DNA from: Spongiactinospora sp. TRM90649 | Lineage (GTDB): Bacteria > Actinomycetota > Actinomycetes > Streptosporangiales > Streptosporangiaceae | Direction of reading: 5' to 3' | Assembly: GCF_029382225.1 (NCBI RefSeq) | Contig: NZ_JARLTC010000013.1 | Coordinates: 142,657-206,656, forward strand | Length of the DNA stretch: 64,000 bases | Shown: positions 50,372-59,284 of the stretch, piece after piece | How positions within the stretch are numbered: the stretch's first letter is position 1 | How the letters are laid out: every line of letters starts with the position of its first letter | Position numbers and translations under genes: made by a program | The notes under the pieces: generated by a model | What the model saw: the letters and a program-made list of their open reading frames with translations, nothing else | Database searches by the model: none | Told to the model about the DNA's origin: nothing

Positions 50372-52141
50372 CTACTCCTGGGCCGCGCGGCCGAGGATCC
50401 GGCCGAGCACGGCGGTCAGCGCCGCCTCCGGATCATCCGCCACGGAGGCGGACCGCCAGGCCACCATGTGGTCGGGGCGGACCAGGAGAACCCCGTCCTC
50501 CGCGACCTCGGAAAGTGCCTGGTAGTCGCCGTAGACGTCCTCGTAGTCGCAGCCGCGGCCGATCGACCGGACCTGGACGGGCACGCCCAGGCGCTTGGCG
50601 ACGCGCTCGGCCGCGTCCCGCCAGGCCGCGCCGTCGACGCCGGTGAGCAGGGTGAACCGGCCCTTGCCGCACAGGTCGAAGGTGGAGACGCGCCGCTGGT
50701 CCTTGGTCAGCCACACGTGCGGCAGGTGACGTCCCGGGCGGGTCGAGGCGTGGTAGTAGATCTCCTCATCGCGGGGGGCGGGCTGTTCGGGCGTGCCGTC
50801 GGGGACGATCGCGCCGGACGCGTAGTGCTGGTTGGTCTCGACGCCGTGCGTGTTGAAGCACATGATCGTGGCCTGCAGCGCGGCGTCGAACGCCTGCCGT
50901 CGCTCGCGTCCATCGGCCGTCGGCTGGAGCAGGCCGTCGAGGGCGTCGCGGAGTTCCCGCGCGCCCGACGCGGGCGGCAGGCGCAGCGCCATGAAGATCG
51001 GCGGCATCAGCCCGTCGCTGCGCTTGGCGCGCTGGACGATCTGCTTGGCGACCGGCAGCCGCTCGTCCCGGTAGCTGTCGAGCAGCGCCGGCGCGGCCTC
51101 GCCGCGCAGCACCATCGCGAGCTTCCAGCACAGGTTGTAGCTGTCCTGCATGGAGGTGTTGGAGCCGAGGCCGTTCATGGGCGAGTGCCGGTGCACGGCG
51201 TCGCCGACGCAGATGACCCGGCCCGCGATGTTGTCGGTCGCGTAGACGTCGTTGACCGCCCAGGTGGAGATCGACTCGACCTTCACCGGCACCTGGTCGT
51301 CGCCGATCAACTGGTGCGCGATGCGGACGCCGTCCTCCTCGGTGAGCGAGGGCTGCCCGGCGTTGACGTCGTAGCCCCACACGCCGACCCACTTGGTCCA
51401 CGGGCGGACCATGCGCAGCACGCCGATGCCGTTGCCGTCGTGGCCGACGCCCGGCTGAACGAACCAGTACATGTCGCCAGGGCGGTGCTCGACGAAGCGG
51501 GTGAGGTCCGCCTCGAACACCACGTTGATCGAGCCGCCGAGCCCCATCTTGCCGACCAGCGGCAGGCCCGCCTGCTCGGCGACGGTCGAGTTGCCGCCGT
51601 CCGCGCCGATCAGGTACTTGCTGCGGATGCCGTACTCCTGGCCGGTCAGCCGGTCCCTGACCAGGGCCGTCACGCCGTCGTCGTCCTGCGTGAACGTCAG
51701 CAGCTCGGTGTTGAACCGGACGGACGACCCGCGCGAGGCGGCGGCGTTGACCAGGATGGGCTCCAGCACGTGCTGCGGCAGGTCGCACACGGAACACGGG
51801 CTGGCGAGGTCGTGCTCGGCCTTGAAGTGCGGGTGGGTGTACCAGGTGCGCAGCCGGCCCAGCTCCTGGCCGGCGAGGCTGGTGGCGTACACGTGCTCGC
51901 CCATCAGGTGCTGCGGAGTCGCGTTCTTCACCACCTCCCCCTCCAGCCCGAGGTCGCGCAGCACCTCGACGCCGCGCTGGTTGGTGATGTGCGCGCGGGG
52001 GGTGTTCGAGACCCCGGCGTACTTGTTGAGCACCACGTTGGCGATGCCGTACGTCGAGAGCAGCGCCGCGGCGGTTGCGCCCGCCGGGCCGGTCCCGACG
52101 ATCAGCACGTCCGTCTCCACGACGGGGGTGAGGTTGTCCAT
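50372..52141 (-). CDS. Flavin-dependent phenol hydroxylase (TfdB/PheA-like)
   Basis: Adds a second hydroxyl ortho to a phenol. 589 residues, class A flavoprotein. FAD motif GTGPAG (16-21), GADGGNSTVAEQ, and GDAVHRHSPMNGLGSNTSMQDSYNLCWKLA (key GDAVHRHSP and QDSYNLCWK). The C-terminal thioredoxin-like domain is also present. Closest well-known relative class is 2,4-dichlorophenol 6-monooxygenase. It should supply the catechol for the adjacent extradiol dioxygenase. 30 bases separate it from that gene. Confidence 0.87.
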   Translation of the reverse strand: MDNLTPVVETDVLIVGTGPAGATAAALLSTYGIANVVLNKYAGVSNTPRAHITNQRGVEVLRDLGLEGEVVKNATPQHLMGEHVYATSLAGQELGRLRTWYTHPHFKAEHDLASPCSVCDLPQHVLEPILVNAAASRGSSVRFNTELLTFTQDDDGVTALVRDRLTGQEYGIRSKYLIGADGGNSTVAEQAGLPLVGKMGLGGSINVVFEADLTRFVEHRPGDMYWFVQPGVGHDGNGIGVLRMVRPWTKWVGVWGYDVNAGQPSLTEEDGVRIAHQLIGDDQVPVKVESISTWAVNDVYATDNIAGRVICVGDAVHRHSPMNGLGSNTSMQDSYNLCWKLAMVLRGEAAPALLDSYRDERLPVAKQIVQRAKRSDGLMPPIFMALRLPPASGARELRDALDGLLQPTADGRERRQAFDAALQATIMCFNTHGVETNQHYASGAIVPDGTPEQPAPRDEEIYYHASTRPGRHLPHVWLTKDQRRVSTFDLCGKGRFTLLTGVDGAAWRDAAERVAKRLGVPVQVRSIGRGCDYEDVYGDYQALSEVAEDGVLLVRPDHMVAWRSASVADDPEAALTAVLGRILGRAAQE

Positions 52142-52170
52142 CTCGATGGCTCCTAGAGAGGTGACTGACG

Positions 52171-53031
52171 TCAGTGCCGGTGGCCCCAGAGGTCGGGCCC
52201 GGGGATCTCGGTGACCTGCCAGGTCGCGTCGTCGATGAGGACGCCGCCGCTGCCGAACTCGGTGTGCACGCCGACGGGCGACGTCGCGTAGAAGGAGAAC
52301 ATCTGGTCGTTGGTGTGCCGGCCGAGCGTCATGGCGACCGGGACGTCGCGGTCGAGCACGAGGTCGTAGGTCCGCCCCACCTGGTCCATGTCAGGGACCT
52401 CCAGCATGAAGTGGTGCAGGAAGGGCTGGTGGATGCCGAAGAACGGGCCGTCCACGAAGGCGATGCTGTGATGGCGCGGGTTCGTGTGCAGGAACGTGGC
52501 CTGGAACGGCTCTCGCATCGTGTCACTGACCTTGAAGCCCAGGACGTCGGTGTAGAACCGCTGCTGGGCCGCCACGTCCGGGCTGGCGAGCACGACATGG
52601 CCCAGGCCGAGGTCACCCGTGACGAACCGCTCGATGTCGCGCGCTGACGTGAACCCGCCCTCGCCCGCCGAGGCCCCGTGGAACAGCTCGACCCGGTTGC
52701 CCGCGGGGTCGAGGAAGTGCGCCATGCCGGCCACGCGGCGGATCTCCAGCTCGCGCCGCGTCGCCTGGTGGGCCACCACGCCCTGGTCGCTCAGCTCGTC
52801 GAGCGCGGCGCTCAGCGCGTCGGCGTCGGCGACCTCCCAGCCGTAGTACGCGCCGCCGTCCTGCTCACCGGCCTCGACGGTGACCCGGTGGTGCACGTCG
52901 TCGATGCGGAAGTGGGTGGCGCCGTCCTCCCCCGCGACCCGCTGCATGCCGAGGATCTCCGTGGCGTACGTGGTGAAGGCGTCCGGCTCGCGCGCGGACA
53001 GTCCCAGGTAGCCGAGCTGCTTGATGTCCAT
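52171..53031 (-). CDS. Extradiol ring-cleavage dioxygenase (type I, VOC)
   Basis: 286 residues, two-domain. C-terminal iron ligands: His in GLGHVVLAS, His in FLHHFMLEV, Glu in VHTEFGSGG. The N-terminal LGYLGLSAREPDAF is typical of 2,3-dihydroxybiphenyl and related dioxygenases. Distinct from the enzyme at 28757, with only moderate resemblance, so a different catechol is likely. Sits between a phenol hydroxylase and a C-C hydrolase in a clear catabolic order. Confidence 0.9.
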   Translation of the reverse strand: MDIKQLGYLGLSAREPDAFTTYATEILGMQRVAGEDGATHFRIDDVHHRVTVEAGEQDGGAYYGWEVADADALSAALDELSDQGVVAHQATRRELEIRRVAGMAHFLDPAGNRVELFHGASAGEGGFTSARDIERFVTGDLGLGHVVLASPDVAAQQRFYTDVLGFKVSDTMREPFQATFLHTNPRHHSIAFVDGPFFGIHQPFLHHFMLEVPDMDQVGRTYDLVLDRDVPVAMTLGRHTNDQMFSFYATSPVGVHTEFGSGGVLIDDATWQVTEIPGPDLWGHRH

Positions 53032-53058
53032 GGTCTGATGTCTCCCAGTCGTACGAGG

Positions 53059-53892
53059 TCAGAACGCGTCGGTGAGGAAGCCGCGGAGCAGTGCCGCGTA
53101 GGCGGCGGCGCGCTCGATCTGCACCCAGTGACCGCAGTGCGGGAAGATGTGCAGTCGCGCGTCGGGCAGGTGCTTCTGGAGGAAGACGCTGGAGTCGGGG
53201 GTGACGAAGCGGTCCTCGCGGCCGTGCACGATGAGGAACGGGTGCGGCATCCGGCGCAGTGCCGACGGCGGCACGGCCATCTCGGCGGGCGAGGAGGAGA
53301 AGAAGCGCTCGAAGGAACGCCGCACCTCGGGCCGCATGACCTCCTTGAAACGCGTCTCGGTGATCTCCGAGATCGACGTGCCCAGCGCGTCCTCGTCGTA
53401 GACGAACCACTTGGTGAGGTTCTCCAGCGCGCTGATCGTCGGGTCCTTGTAGAAGGACACCATCCGCATCACCTCGGGCGTCGGCTGCGAGTGCCCGCCC
53501 GCGCTGCCCATCAGGGAGATCCGGGCGAAGCGCTCCGGCGCCGTCATCACCAGGTGCATGGCGAGCGCGCCGCCCATCGAGTTGCCCACCAGGTGCGCCT
53601 TCTGAATGCCGCAGGCGTCCATCAAGGCGAGCACCTGCTCGACCCGCATCCGCATCCATCCGGTCAGGCTGGCCGGCCCGTCCTCGGGATGGTCGGTACG
53701 GCCGTAGCCGACGAGGTCGGGCGCCAGCACGCGATAGTCGTCGCTCAGGGTGGGAACGAAGCCGCTCCAGTTCGACACCGCGTTGGCGCCGGGGCCGCCG
53801 CCGTGCAGCAGAATCACGCTCTCGTGGTTCTCGTCGCCGCTTTCCAGGAAGAAAGTGGAATAGCCATTGGTCTCGACGGTGCGCTCGGTCAC
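53059..53892 (-). CDS. Meta-cleavage product C-C hydrolase (second copy)
   Basis: 277 residues from a GTG at 53892; GGAAGGA lies about ten bases upstream and an alternative ATG lies at 53934. HGGGPGANAVSN is the C-C hydrolase oxyanion motif, Ser105 in GNSMGG the nucleophile, Asp in HGREDRFVTPD, His in PHCGHWVQIE. It cuts the ring-opened product to 2-hydroxypentadienoate plus an acid. The genes for the next steps are not in this cluster but at 23.5-26.3 kb. It heads the operon, divergent from the PucR gene. Confidence 0.88.
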   Translation of the reverse strand: MTERTVETNGYSTFFLESGDENHESVILLHGGGPGANAVSNWSGFVPTLSDDYRVLAPDLVGYGRTDHPEDGPASLTGWMRMRVEQVLALMDACGIQKAHLVGNSMGGALAMHLVMTAPERFARISLMGSAGGHSQPTPEVMRMVSFYKDPTISALENLTKWFVYDEDALGTSISEITETRFKEVMRPEVRRSFERFFSSSPAEMAVPPSALRRMPHPFLIVHGREDRFVTPDSSVFLQKHLPDARLHIFPHCGHWVQIERAAAYAALLRGFLTDAF

Positions 53893-54019
53893 TGGAATGG
53901 GTTCCTTCCCGTCATGTAGGGCATTGCTCGGCACGGCGTGTTGATCGGGTGAAGGGCCGGGATCCGGCCCGCCGGGCGACGACGGGGCTTGCCTCTACCA
54001 CCCCCCGCATTGCTAACTT

Positions 54020-54033
54020 GTGCGGTGTCGCAC
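54020..54033. promoter_or_regulatory. Possible PucR operator in the divergent gap
   Basis: GTGCG-GTGT-CGCAC is a perfect five-base inverted repeat within the 237-base gap between the hydrolase and pucR genes. Related TTGTGTCGC and TTGTCGC half-sites lie 60-90 bases further on. Weak evidence: symmetry and position only. Confidence 0.35.
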
Positions 54034-54129
54034 CACCGTAGACGGACACCACGTCGATGCGCTTCGTACGATCTGTCGTTACTTGTCGCAGCCGATCCGA
54101 CGTTGTGTCGCGGGAGAGGACCAACCCCC

Positions 54130-55290
54130 GTGAGCCTTGATGAAACCGTCCAAGAGCTGGCCGATCGCCTGGGCGTGGCACTGGTGGTGCTCGACCACGA
54201 CCTGAAGGTCGCGGCGTTCAGCGTCCACGACACCGACGCCCGGCTGGCCCGTCTCGCCCGGCTGCTCGCGGGCTCGGCGGCGCCGGTGACGGAGTCCCTG
54301 GTGAGGGAGCATCGGCTCCGTCAAGCCGAGCACGGCGTGCGGGTGTCCCGGCCCGGCGGCGAGCTGGTCGTCCTCCCGCTGCGTCACGAGCAGCACCTGA
54401 TCGGCTACGTCTACTACGTCGAGGACCGGGCGACGCCGCGCCCCGGCGACCTCGAAGCCCTGGAATCCGCCGCACCCGAAATCGGGGTCCTGCTGGCGCT
54501 ACGGATCTCCGATCGCCGACACGGCGAGGAGAATTCTCGGCAGCTGCTCGCGGAATTGCTCGGAGAATCACCGGCGGCCCGCTCGAAGGCGGCGGAAACC
54601 CTGGTTCGCGATAATTTCATTGAGGATGTCGAGCATTACGCCGTGCTCGTTCTCCGGGCCCCGGAATCGTCCTCGAAATCCCTTACCCGACTTGCCGTCG
54701 AGGCGACTCTCGAATTCACCCGGAGATCGACGACCGTGAAGATCGTCGGCGCCGTTCTCGGGGCCGAGGGAATCGTGCTGTTCCCGCGTCCGGTGAATCA
54801 CGACAGGCTGGAACGCGCGCTCGCCGGCCCCGGCCTGGAAGCGGTGGTGGCGGGCGTGGGCAGCGTGAAACCGTCGCTGACGGAGGCGGTCGACTCCTAC
54901 CACGAGGCCCGGCTCGCCCACCGGGCGTCCAGCCTTGACCCGTCCCGTTACGGCAAACGCGTCTTCTGGGACGACCTCGGCCTCGACCGCCTGTTCCTGC
55001 AACTCCCTCTCGACCGGCTGACCCCGAGCCAGTTCCCCGCCGGAGTGCGCCGTCTGCTGGACGCCCCGCACGGCGCCGAACTCGCCGCCACCCTGGAGGG
55101 CTACCTCGACAGCGGCGGCGAAATCCAGGGCGCGGCCCGCCGGCTGAGCATCCACCGCAGCACGCTCTATTACCGCCTGGACCGCATCCGCGAACTCACC
55201 GGCTGTGACATCACCGACGGCTCAATCCGCCTCGAACTCCATGCCGGCCTCCGAATCGCCCGCCTCACCGGTCTGTGGCCGCACGAATGA
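54130..55290 (+). CDS. PucR/CdaR-family transcriptional regulator
   Basis: 386 residues. N-terminal sensor region with GAF-like character (VALVVLDHDLKVAAFSVHD, key VVLDHDLKVAAF), central GGDEF-like linker, and the C-terminal PucR helix-turn-helix YLDSGGEIQGAARRLSIHRSTLYYRLDRIRELTG (key RLSIHRSTLYYRLDRI). GTG start with GAGAGGA nine bases upstream. Divergent from the second aromatic operon, which it most likely activates in response to the aromatic substrate. Confidence 0.88.
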   Translation: MSLDETVQELADRLGVALVVLDHDLKVAAFSVHDTDARLARLARLLAGSAAPVTESLVREHRLRQAEHGVRVSRPGGELVVLPLRHEQHLIGYVYYVEDRATPRPGDLEALESAAPEIGVLLALRISDRRHGEENSRQLLAELLGESPAARSKAAETLVRDNFIEDVEHYAVLVLRAPESSSKSLTRLAVEATLEFTRRSTTVKIVGAVLGAEGIVLFPRPVNHDRLERALAGPGLEAVVAGVGSVKPSLTEAVDSYHEARLAHRASSLDPSRYGKRVFWDDLGLDRLFLQLPLDRLTPSQFPAGVRRLLDAPHGAELAATLEGYLDSGGEIQGAARRLSIHRSTLYYRLDRIRELTGCDITDGSIRLELHAGLRIARLTGLWPHE

Positions 55291-55417
55291 CCATTCCGGA
55301 GAAGCGTTCAGCCTCCGTGCTCTGCACGCCGTCACCGGGCCGCGCCACCGCGCCGGGGAAGGTCTGCGCGTACGCCTCGGTGCCGGACACGCGCACGGTC
55401 CCCGTCGGCCGTCCCGA

Positions 55418-55586
55418 GCTACAACCGCTGCAGGTGGGCCTGGCCGCCTTCAACGGCCTGTACTCCACGAAGCCCGCCTACATCCAGGCCGGCGCCATGA
55501 TGACGATCGCCGTGCCGGTGATCCTCTTCATCTGCTTCCAGCGCACGTTCGTGCGCGGCATCATGAGCACCGGAGTGGAGAAATGA
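55418..55586 (+). pseudogene. C-terminal end of a sugar ABC permease (MalG-type)
   Basis: LQVGLAAFNGLYSTKPAYIQAGAMMTIAVPV, given by its key AAFNGLYST and QAGAMMTIAVPVI parts, and the ending RTFVRGIMSTGVEK match the last 55 residues of a CUT1 permease. The upstream three quarters of the gene is missing. The preceding 120 bases (55297-55417) contain an unidentifiable minus-strand stretch. Confidence 0.7.
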
Positions 55587-55596
55587 CGGCGGCCGG

Positions 55597-56204
55597 TCAT
55601 CGGGCGAGCGCCGCGCGGCCGGACGGCAGGCGGGTGGCGATCGTCATCACCCCGAAGGCGCACAGCCCGGCGGCGACCAGCAGGACCTGCACACTGACCA
55701 GATCCGCCAGCGGGCCGAACACCAGCATGCCGACCGGCGTGGCGAGTGCCATGACGATGCCGACGTAACTGAACACCCGTCCGTGCATGGCCGGCTCGAC
55801 GCTCTTCTGAAGCAAGGTCGTCATCGGCGTGGCGAAGGGCGGCACGAGCAGCCCGAAGACGAACATGAAGGCGTAGAACGCCCACAGGTTCGAGGTCAGC
55901 CCCATCCGCACGGTGACGGCCCCGAACCCGTAACCGGCCAGGAGCGTCAGACCGCCCCCGCCGCGACGGGCCGGCACCGTGGACATCAGCGCCCCGCCGA
56001 GCAGCATGCCGAGGCTGAAGGCGACCTCCGGGACCACGAGCATCCACTTCTCGGTGCCGAAGGTGCGCGCGACCAGGAGCGGCGTCGCGATCGAAGGCGC
56101 CACGGCGAGCAGGAAGATGATCCCGTAGACGCTGAGCGACCAGCGCACCACCGGATGCGTCCTGATGTAGCGCATCCCCTCCACCAGATCCCGCCGGTAC
56201 GTGG
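55597..56204 (-). pseudogene. C-terminal half of an MFS exporter, fused to the PKS remnant
   Basis: About 200 residues with five or six hydrophobic segments and the motif VPPFATPMTTLLQKSVEPAMHGRVFS (key VEPAMHGRVFS), typical of DHA3-type (EntS/macrolide-efflux-like) exporters. DLVEGMRYIRTHPVVRWSL begins mid-protein; the N-terminal half is absent. Homology starts at about 56199, within ten bases of where PKS homology ends in another frame, so a deletion joined the two. The two genes were probably neighbours in one biosynthetic cluster, the exporter moving the product. Confidence 0.8.
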
Positions 56205-58792
56205 CCGCCGGCGACGACCGCGCGGCGGCGGGGGAAGTGCCGTCGCCCGAGGGCCGCCGTCGAGCACACGTCAGTGAGGCTCGTGCCGGCCGGGACCGAC
56301 CGCAGATGGGCGGCATACCGCTCGGTCAGCTCCGCCAGGGCCGCGTCGGTACGGGCGCTGATGACGAGCAGGCCCGGCTCCCGCCGCGCGGGCGCCGCCG
56401 TGGACCGCGTCTCAGGCGTCGATTCGCGCGGCGGCTCCGGCCGCGTCTCGGGCGGTGGGGCCTGCTGGATGATGACGTGGGCGTTGGCGCCGCCCACCCC
56501 GAGTGAGGTCACGCCCGCCGTCCGTGGGAGGTCGCCGGTCTCCCAGGCCCTCGCGTCGGCCGACACCCGGAACGGGGATCGGCCGAAGTCGATCTCCGGA
56601 TTGGGCCGGTCGTAGTGCAGGCTCGGCACCAGCATGCCACGCTGCTCGCACAGCGCGGCCTTGATCAGCCCCGCCACCCCGGCCACCTCGTCCAGATGCC
56701 CGACATTGGTCTTGAGCGAGCCGATGAAGCGGGGCGCCGCCTCGTCCGGGCGGCGGCCGAAGACCTGGCCCAGGGCGCTCATCTCGATGGGGTCGCCGAG
56801 GTGCGTGCCGGTTCCGTGCGCCTCAAGGTACGTCACCTCGGACGGGTCCGCCCCGGCCCGGCCGAGCGCGGTCCTGTTCACCTCCGCCTGGCCGCCGACG
56901 CTCGGCGCGGTGAAACTGATCTTCTCGGCCCCGTCGTTGTTGACGGCCGATCCCTTGACGACCGCGATGATCCGGTCACCGTCCGCCTGGGCGTCGGCCA
57001 GCCGCTTGAGGACGACCACGCCGCAGCCGTCGCCGAACAGGGTGCCGGAGGCGTCCGCGTCGAAGGTCCGGGTGTGACCGTCCGCCGACATGATCATTCC
57101 CGCTTCGTGCACGTAGCCGGCGTTCTGCGGCACCACGATGTGCACGCCGCCGGCCAGCGCCATGTCGCTTTCCCCGTCCAGCAGGCTGCGGCAGGCCAGA
57201 TGGACGGCCACCAGCGAGGTCGAGCACGCCGTCTGGACGCCCACGCTCGGGCCGCGCAGATCCAGCGCGTGGGACACGCGGGTGGCGAGGTGGTTGCCGT
57301 CGTTGCCGAGCTTCAACTGGAACTGCTCCAGGTCGGACTCGGTCATCGCCTTGGCGGTGCCGTACCCGAAATGCGGAGCAAGGTTGTTGATCAGGTACGT
57401 GCTCATGCCGCACCCCGCGAAGACGCCGATCCGTCCGCCCGGCGCGTACCCCGCCGACTCCAGCGCCTCCCACGCGCACTCCAGGAACACCCGCTGCTGT
57501 GGGTCGAGGAGCTCGGCCTCCTTCCGGCTGAGGGCGAAGAAGGCCGCGTCGAACCGGTCGATGTCCGGCAGCGGCGCACCGGCGGGGACGAAGTCCGGGT
57601 GCGTGGCGAGCCGCGGGTCACGCTGGCCGTCCGCCGCGCCGGGCAGCGGGCCGGCGGACTCGACGCCGTTGACGAGGTTGTGCCAGAAGGTCTCCACATC
57701 GGCGGCGCCCGGCACACGCAGGGCCAGCCCGACGATGGCGATGTCCGCGGTGCCGCCGCGCGTCCGCTCGCTCCGCGCGTCCTCGGCGGGGTCGGGGCCG
57801 ATGGCGTCGAGCCGGGCGGCATGGGCCCTGATCGTCGGATATTGGAAGAGGTCGCCGATCTCGATGTCGCGGCCCAGCCGCCGTCGCAGTTCGCTCCGGA
57901 CCTCGACCAGGAGCAGCGACGTGCCGCCGAGATCCATGAACCGGTCCTCGACGGAGACCTCCGTCAGCCGCAGGACCTTCCCCCAGACCTCTACCAGCAC
58001 GCGCTCGGTGGCGGTCCGCGGGGGAACCGGATCCTGTGCCGTGAGCCGCTCCAGCGTGGCCGGTGGCGGCAGCCGGGAGCGGTCGGTCTCGCCGCTCGAC
58101 GTCAGCGGCATCCCCGGCAGCAGGCAATAGGCCTCGGGCAGCAGGGTGGACGGCAGTCTGGCGGACAGAAACGTGTTGAACAGCCTGGACGCCTCGGCGG
58201 GTGCCAGTGAGCCGCGCGGCACGATGTGCGCGACGAGCCGTGGGTGCCCGCCGATCTCGTGCGCCAGCACCACGGCCTCGCCGACGTGCGCCAGCACCAC
58301 GGCCTCGCCGACCCCGGGATGCGCCAGCAGCAGTGCCTCGATCTCGCCCGGCTCGACCCGCACTCCGTGCACCTTGACCTGGCCGTCGCGTCGGCCGAGA
58401 AGGTCGATGACGCCGTCCGGCCGGCGCCGCGCCAGGTCTCCGGTCCGGTAGAGGGGGCCGCCCCCTGCCGGGTCGGGCACGAACCGCTCCGCCGTCAGAT
58501 CGGGACGGCCGAGATAGCCGGGCGACACCCCGGCGCCGAGGACGCACAGCTCCCCCTCGGCGCCGTCCGGCACCTCACGCAACTCACCGTCGACGATGCG
58601 GATCCGCACCCCGTCGATGGGCTGCCCGATCGGCACGACGCCGGGCCACGTCGACGGCTCACCTTCCAGCGTGTGGGTGGCGGCGTCCTGGAACTCGGTG
58701 GCGCCGTAGTGGTTGTGCAGCCGGGCTCCCGTCAGCCGGAACAGCTCCCGGATGGCCGGGGTCAGCCGGAGCTGTTCGCCGGCCGTGACGAC
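56205..58792 (-). pseudogene. Hybrid NRPS-PKS remnant (partial A, carrier, ketosynthase)
   Basis: Open throughout but truncated at both ends. The 5' part begins in mid adenylation domain (VVTAGEQLRLTPAI, then NHYGATE and LYRTGDLARR). A carrier domain with the phosphopantetheine serine in LGGTSLLLVEV follows. Next is a complete ketosynthase: cysteine in TACSTSL, histidines in EAHGTGTHLGD and KTNVGHL. The linker toward an acyltransferase ends at AALGRRHFPRRRAVVAG, after which the exporter sequence takes over. The 5' edge falls exactly at the flavin reductase stop codon. Product unknown; not functional as it stands. Confidence 0.85.
58259..58312. repeat. 27-base tandem duplication in the adenylation domain
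   Basis: The unit at 58259-58285 is repeated exactly at 58286-58312. In protein it doubles VGEAVVLAH, adding nine residues in frame near the end of the A domain. A perfect copy implies a recent slippage event in a gene no longer under selection. Confidence 0.9.
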
Positions 58793-59284
58793 CTAGCTGG
58801 CCATGCGGCCCTCGCCGATGGTCATCTCGGGCCAGAACTCCCGGTAGCGGCCGGAGTGGAAGACGAGCGGTTGCCCTTCGGCCCTCTGGTAGCACTCCAC
58901 TGCCCCGACGAAGATGTGGTGGTCGCCGCCGTCATGGACGCGCTCCGTACGGCAGACGAAATTGGCCAGCGTCCCGGCGAGTATCGGCAACGGCGTGCCG
59001 AGCAGCTCCACCCCGGCGAACTTGTCGGTCGAGGGCGTGGCGAAGCGCCTGGACAGGTGGTCCTGGTCGGCGGCGAGGACGTTGACGGCGAATCGCCCGG
59101 CCCGCAGGAAGATCGGCGCGCTGGGGGCCTGGTTCGACAGGCAGAAGAGCACCAGCGGCGGATCGAGGGAGACCGAGGTGAAGGAGTTGACGGTCACGCC
59201 GGCCCGATGCCCGTCGGCGGTCACCGTCGTGATCACCGCCACCCCGGTGGCGAACTGCCCGAGGGCCTCACGGAGCGATCTCAT
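58793..59284 (-). CDS. styB: Flavin reductase, StyB/HpaC family
   Basis: Supplies FADH2 to the neighbouring StyA-type oxygenase using NADH. 163 residues, split-barrel FMN-binding fold: FATGVAVITTV, VTVNSFTSVSLDPPLVLFCL (key NSFTSVSLDPPL), SGRYREFWP at the end. ATG overlaps the styA stop in ATGA. The stop codon is directly followed by the truncated NRPS, but the protein itself looks full length. Confidence 0.88.
   Translation of the reverse strand: MRSLREALGQFATGVAVITTVTADGHRAGVTVNSFTSVSLDPPLVLFCLSNQAPSAPIFLRAGRFAVNVLAADQDHLSRRFATPSTDKFAGVELLGTPLPILAGTLANFVCRTERVHDGGDHHIFVGAVECYQRAEGQPLVFHSGRYREFWPEMTIGEGRMAS

Noticed and set aside
55265..55468. Minus-strand fragment beside the permease tail
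   Set aside because: It reads as a possible C-terminus (VRVSGTEAYAQTFPG) but I could not match it to a family, so it is not listed as a gene.
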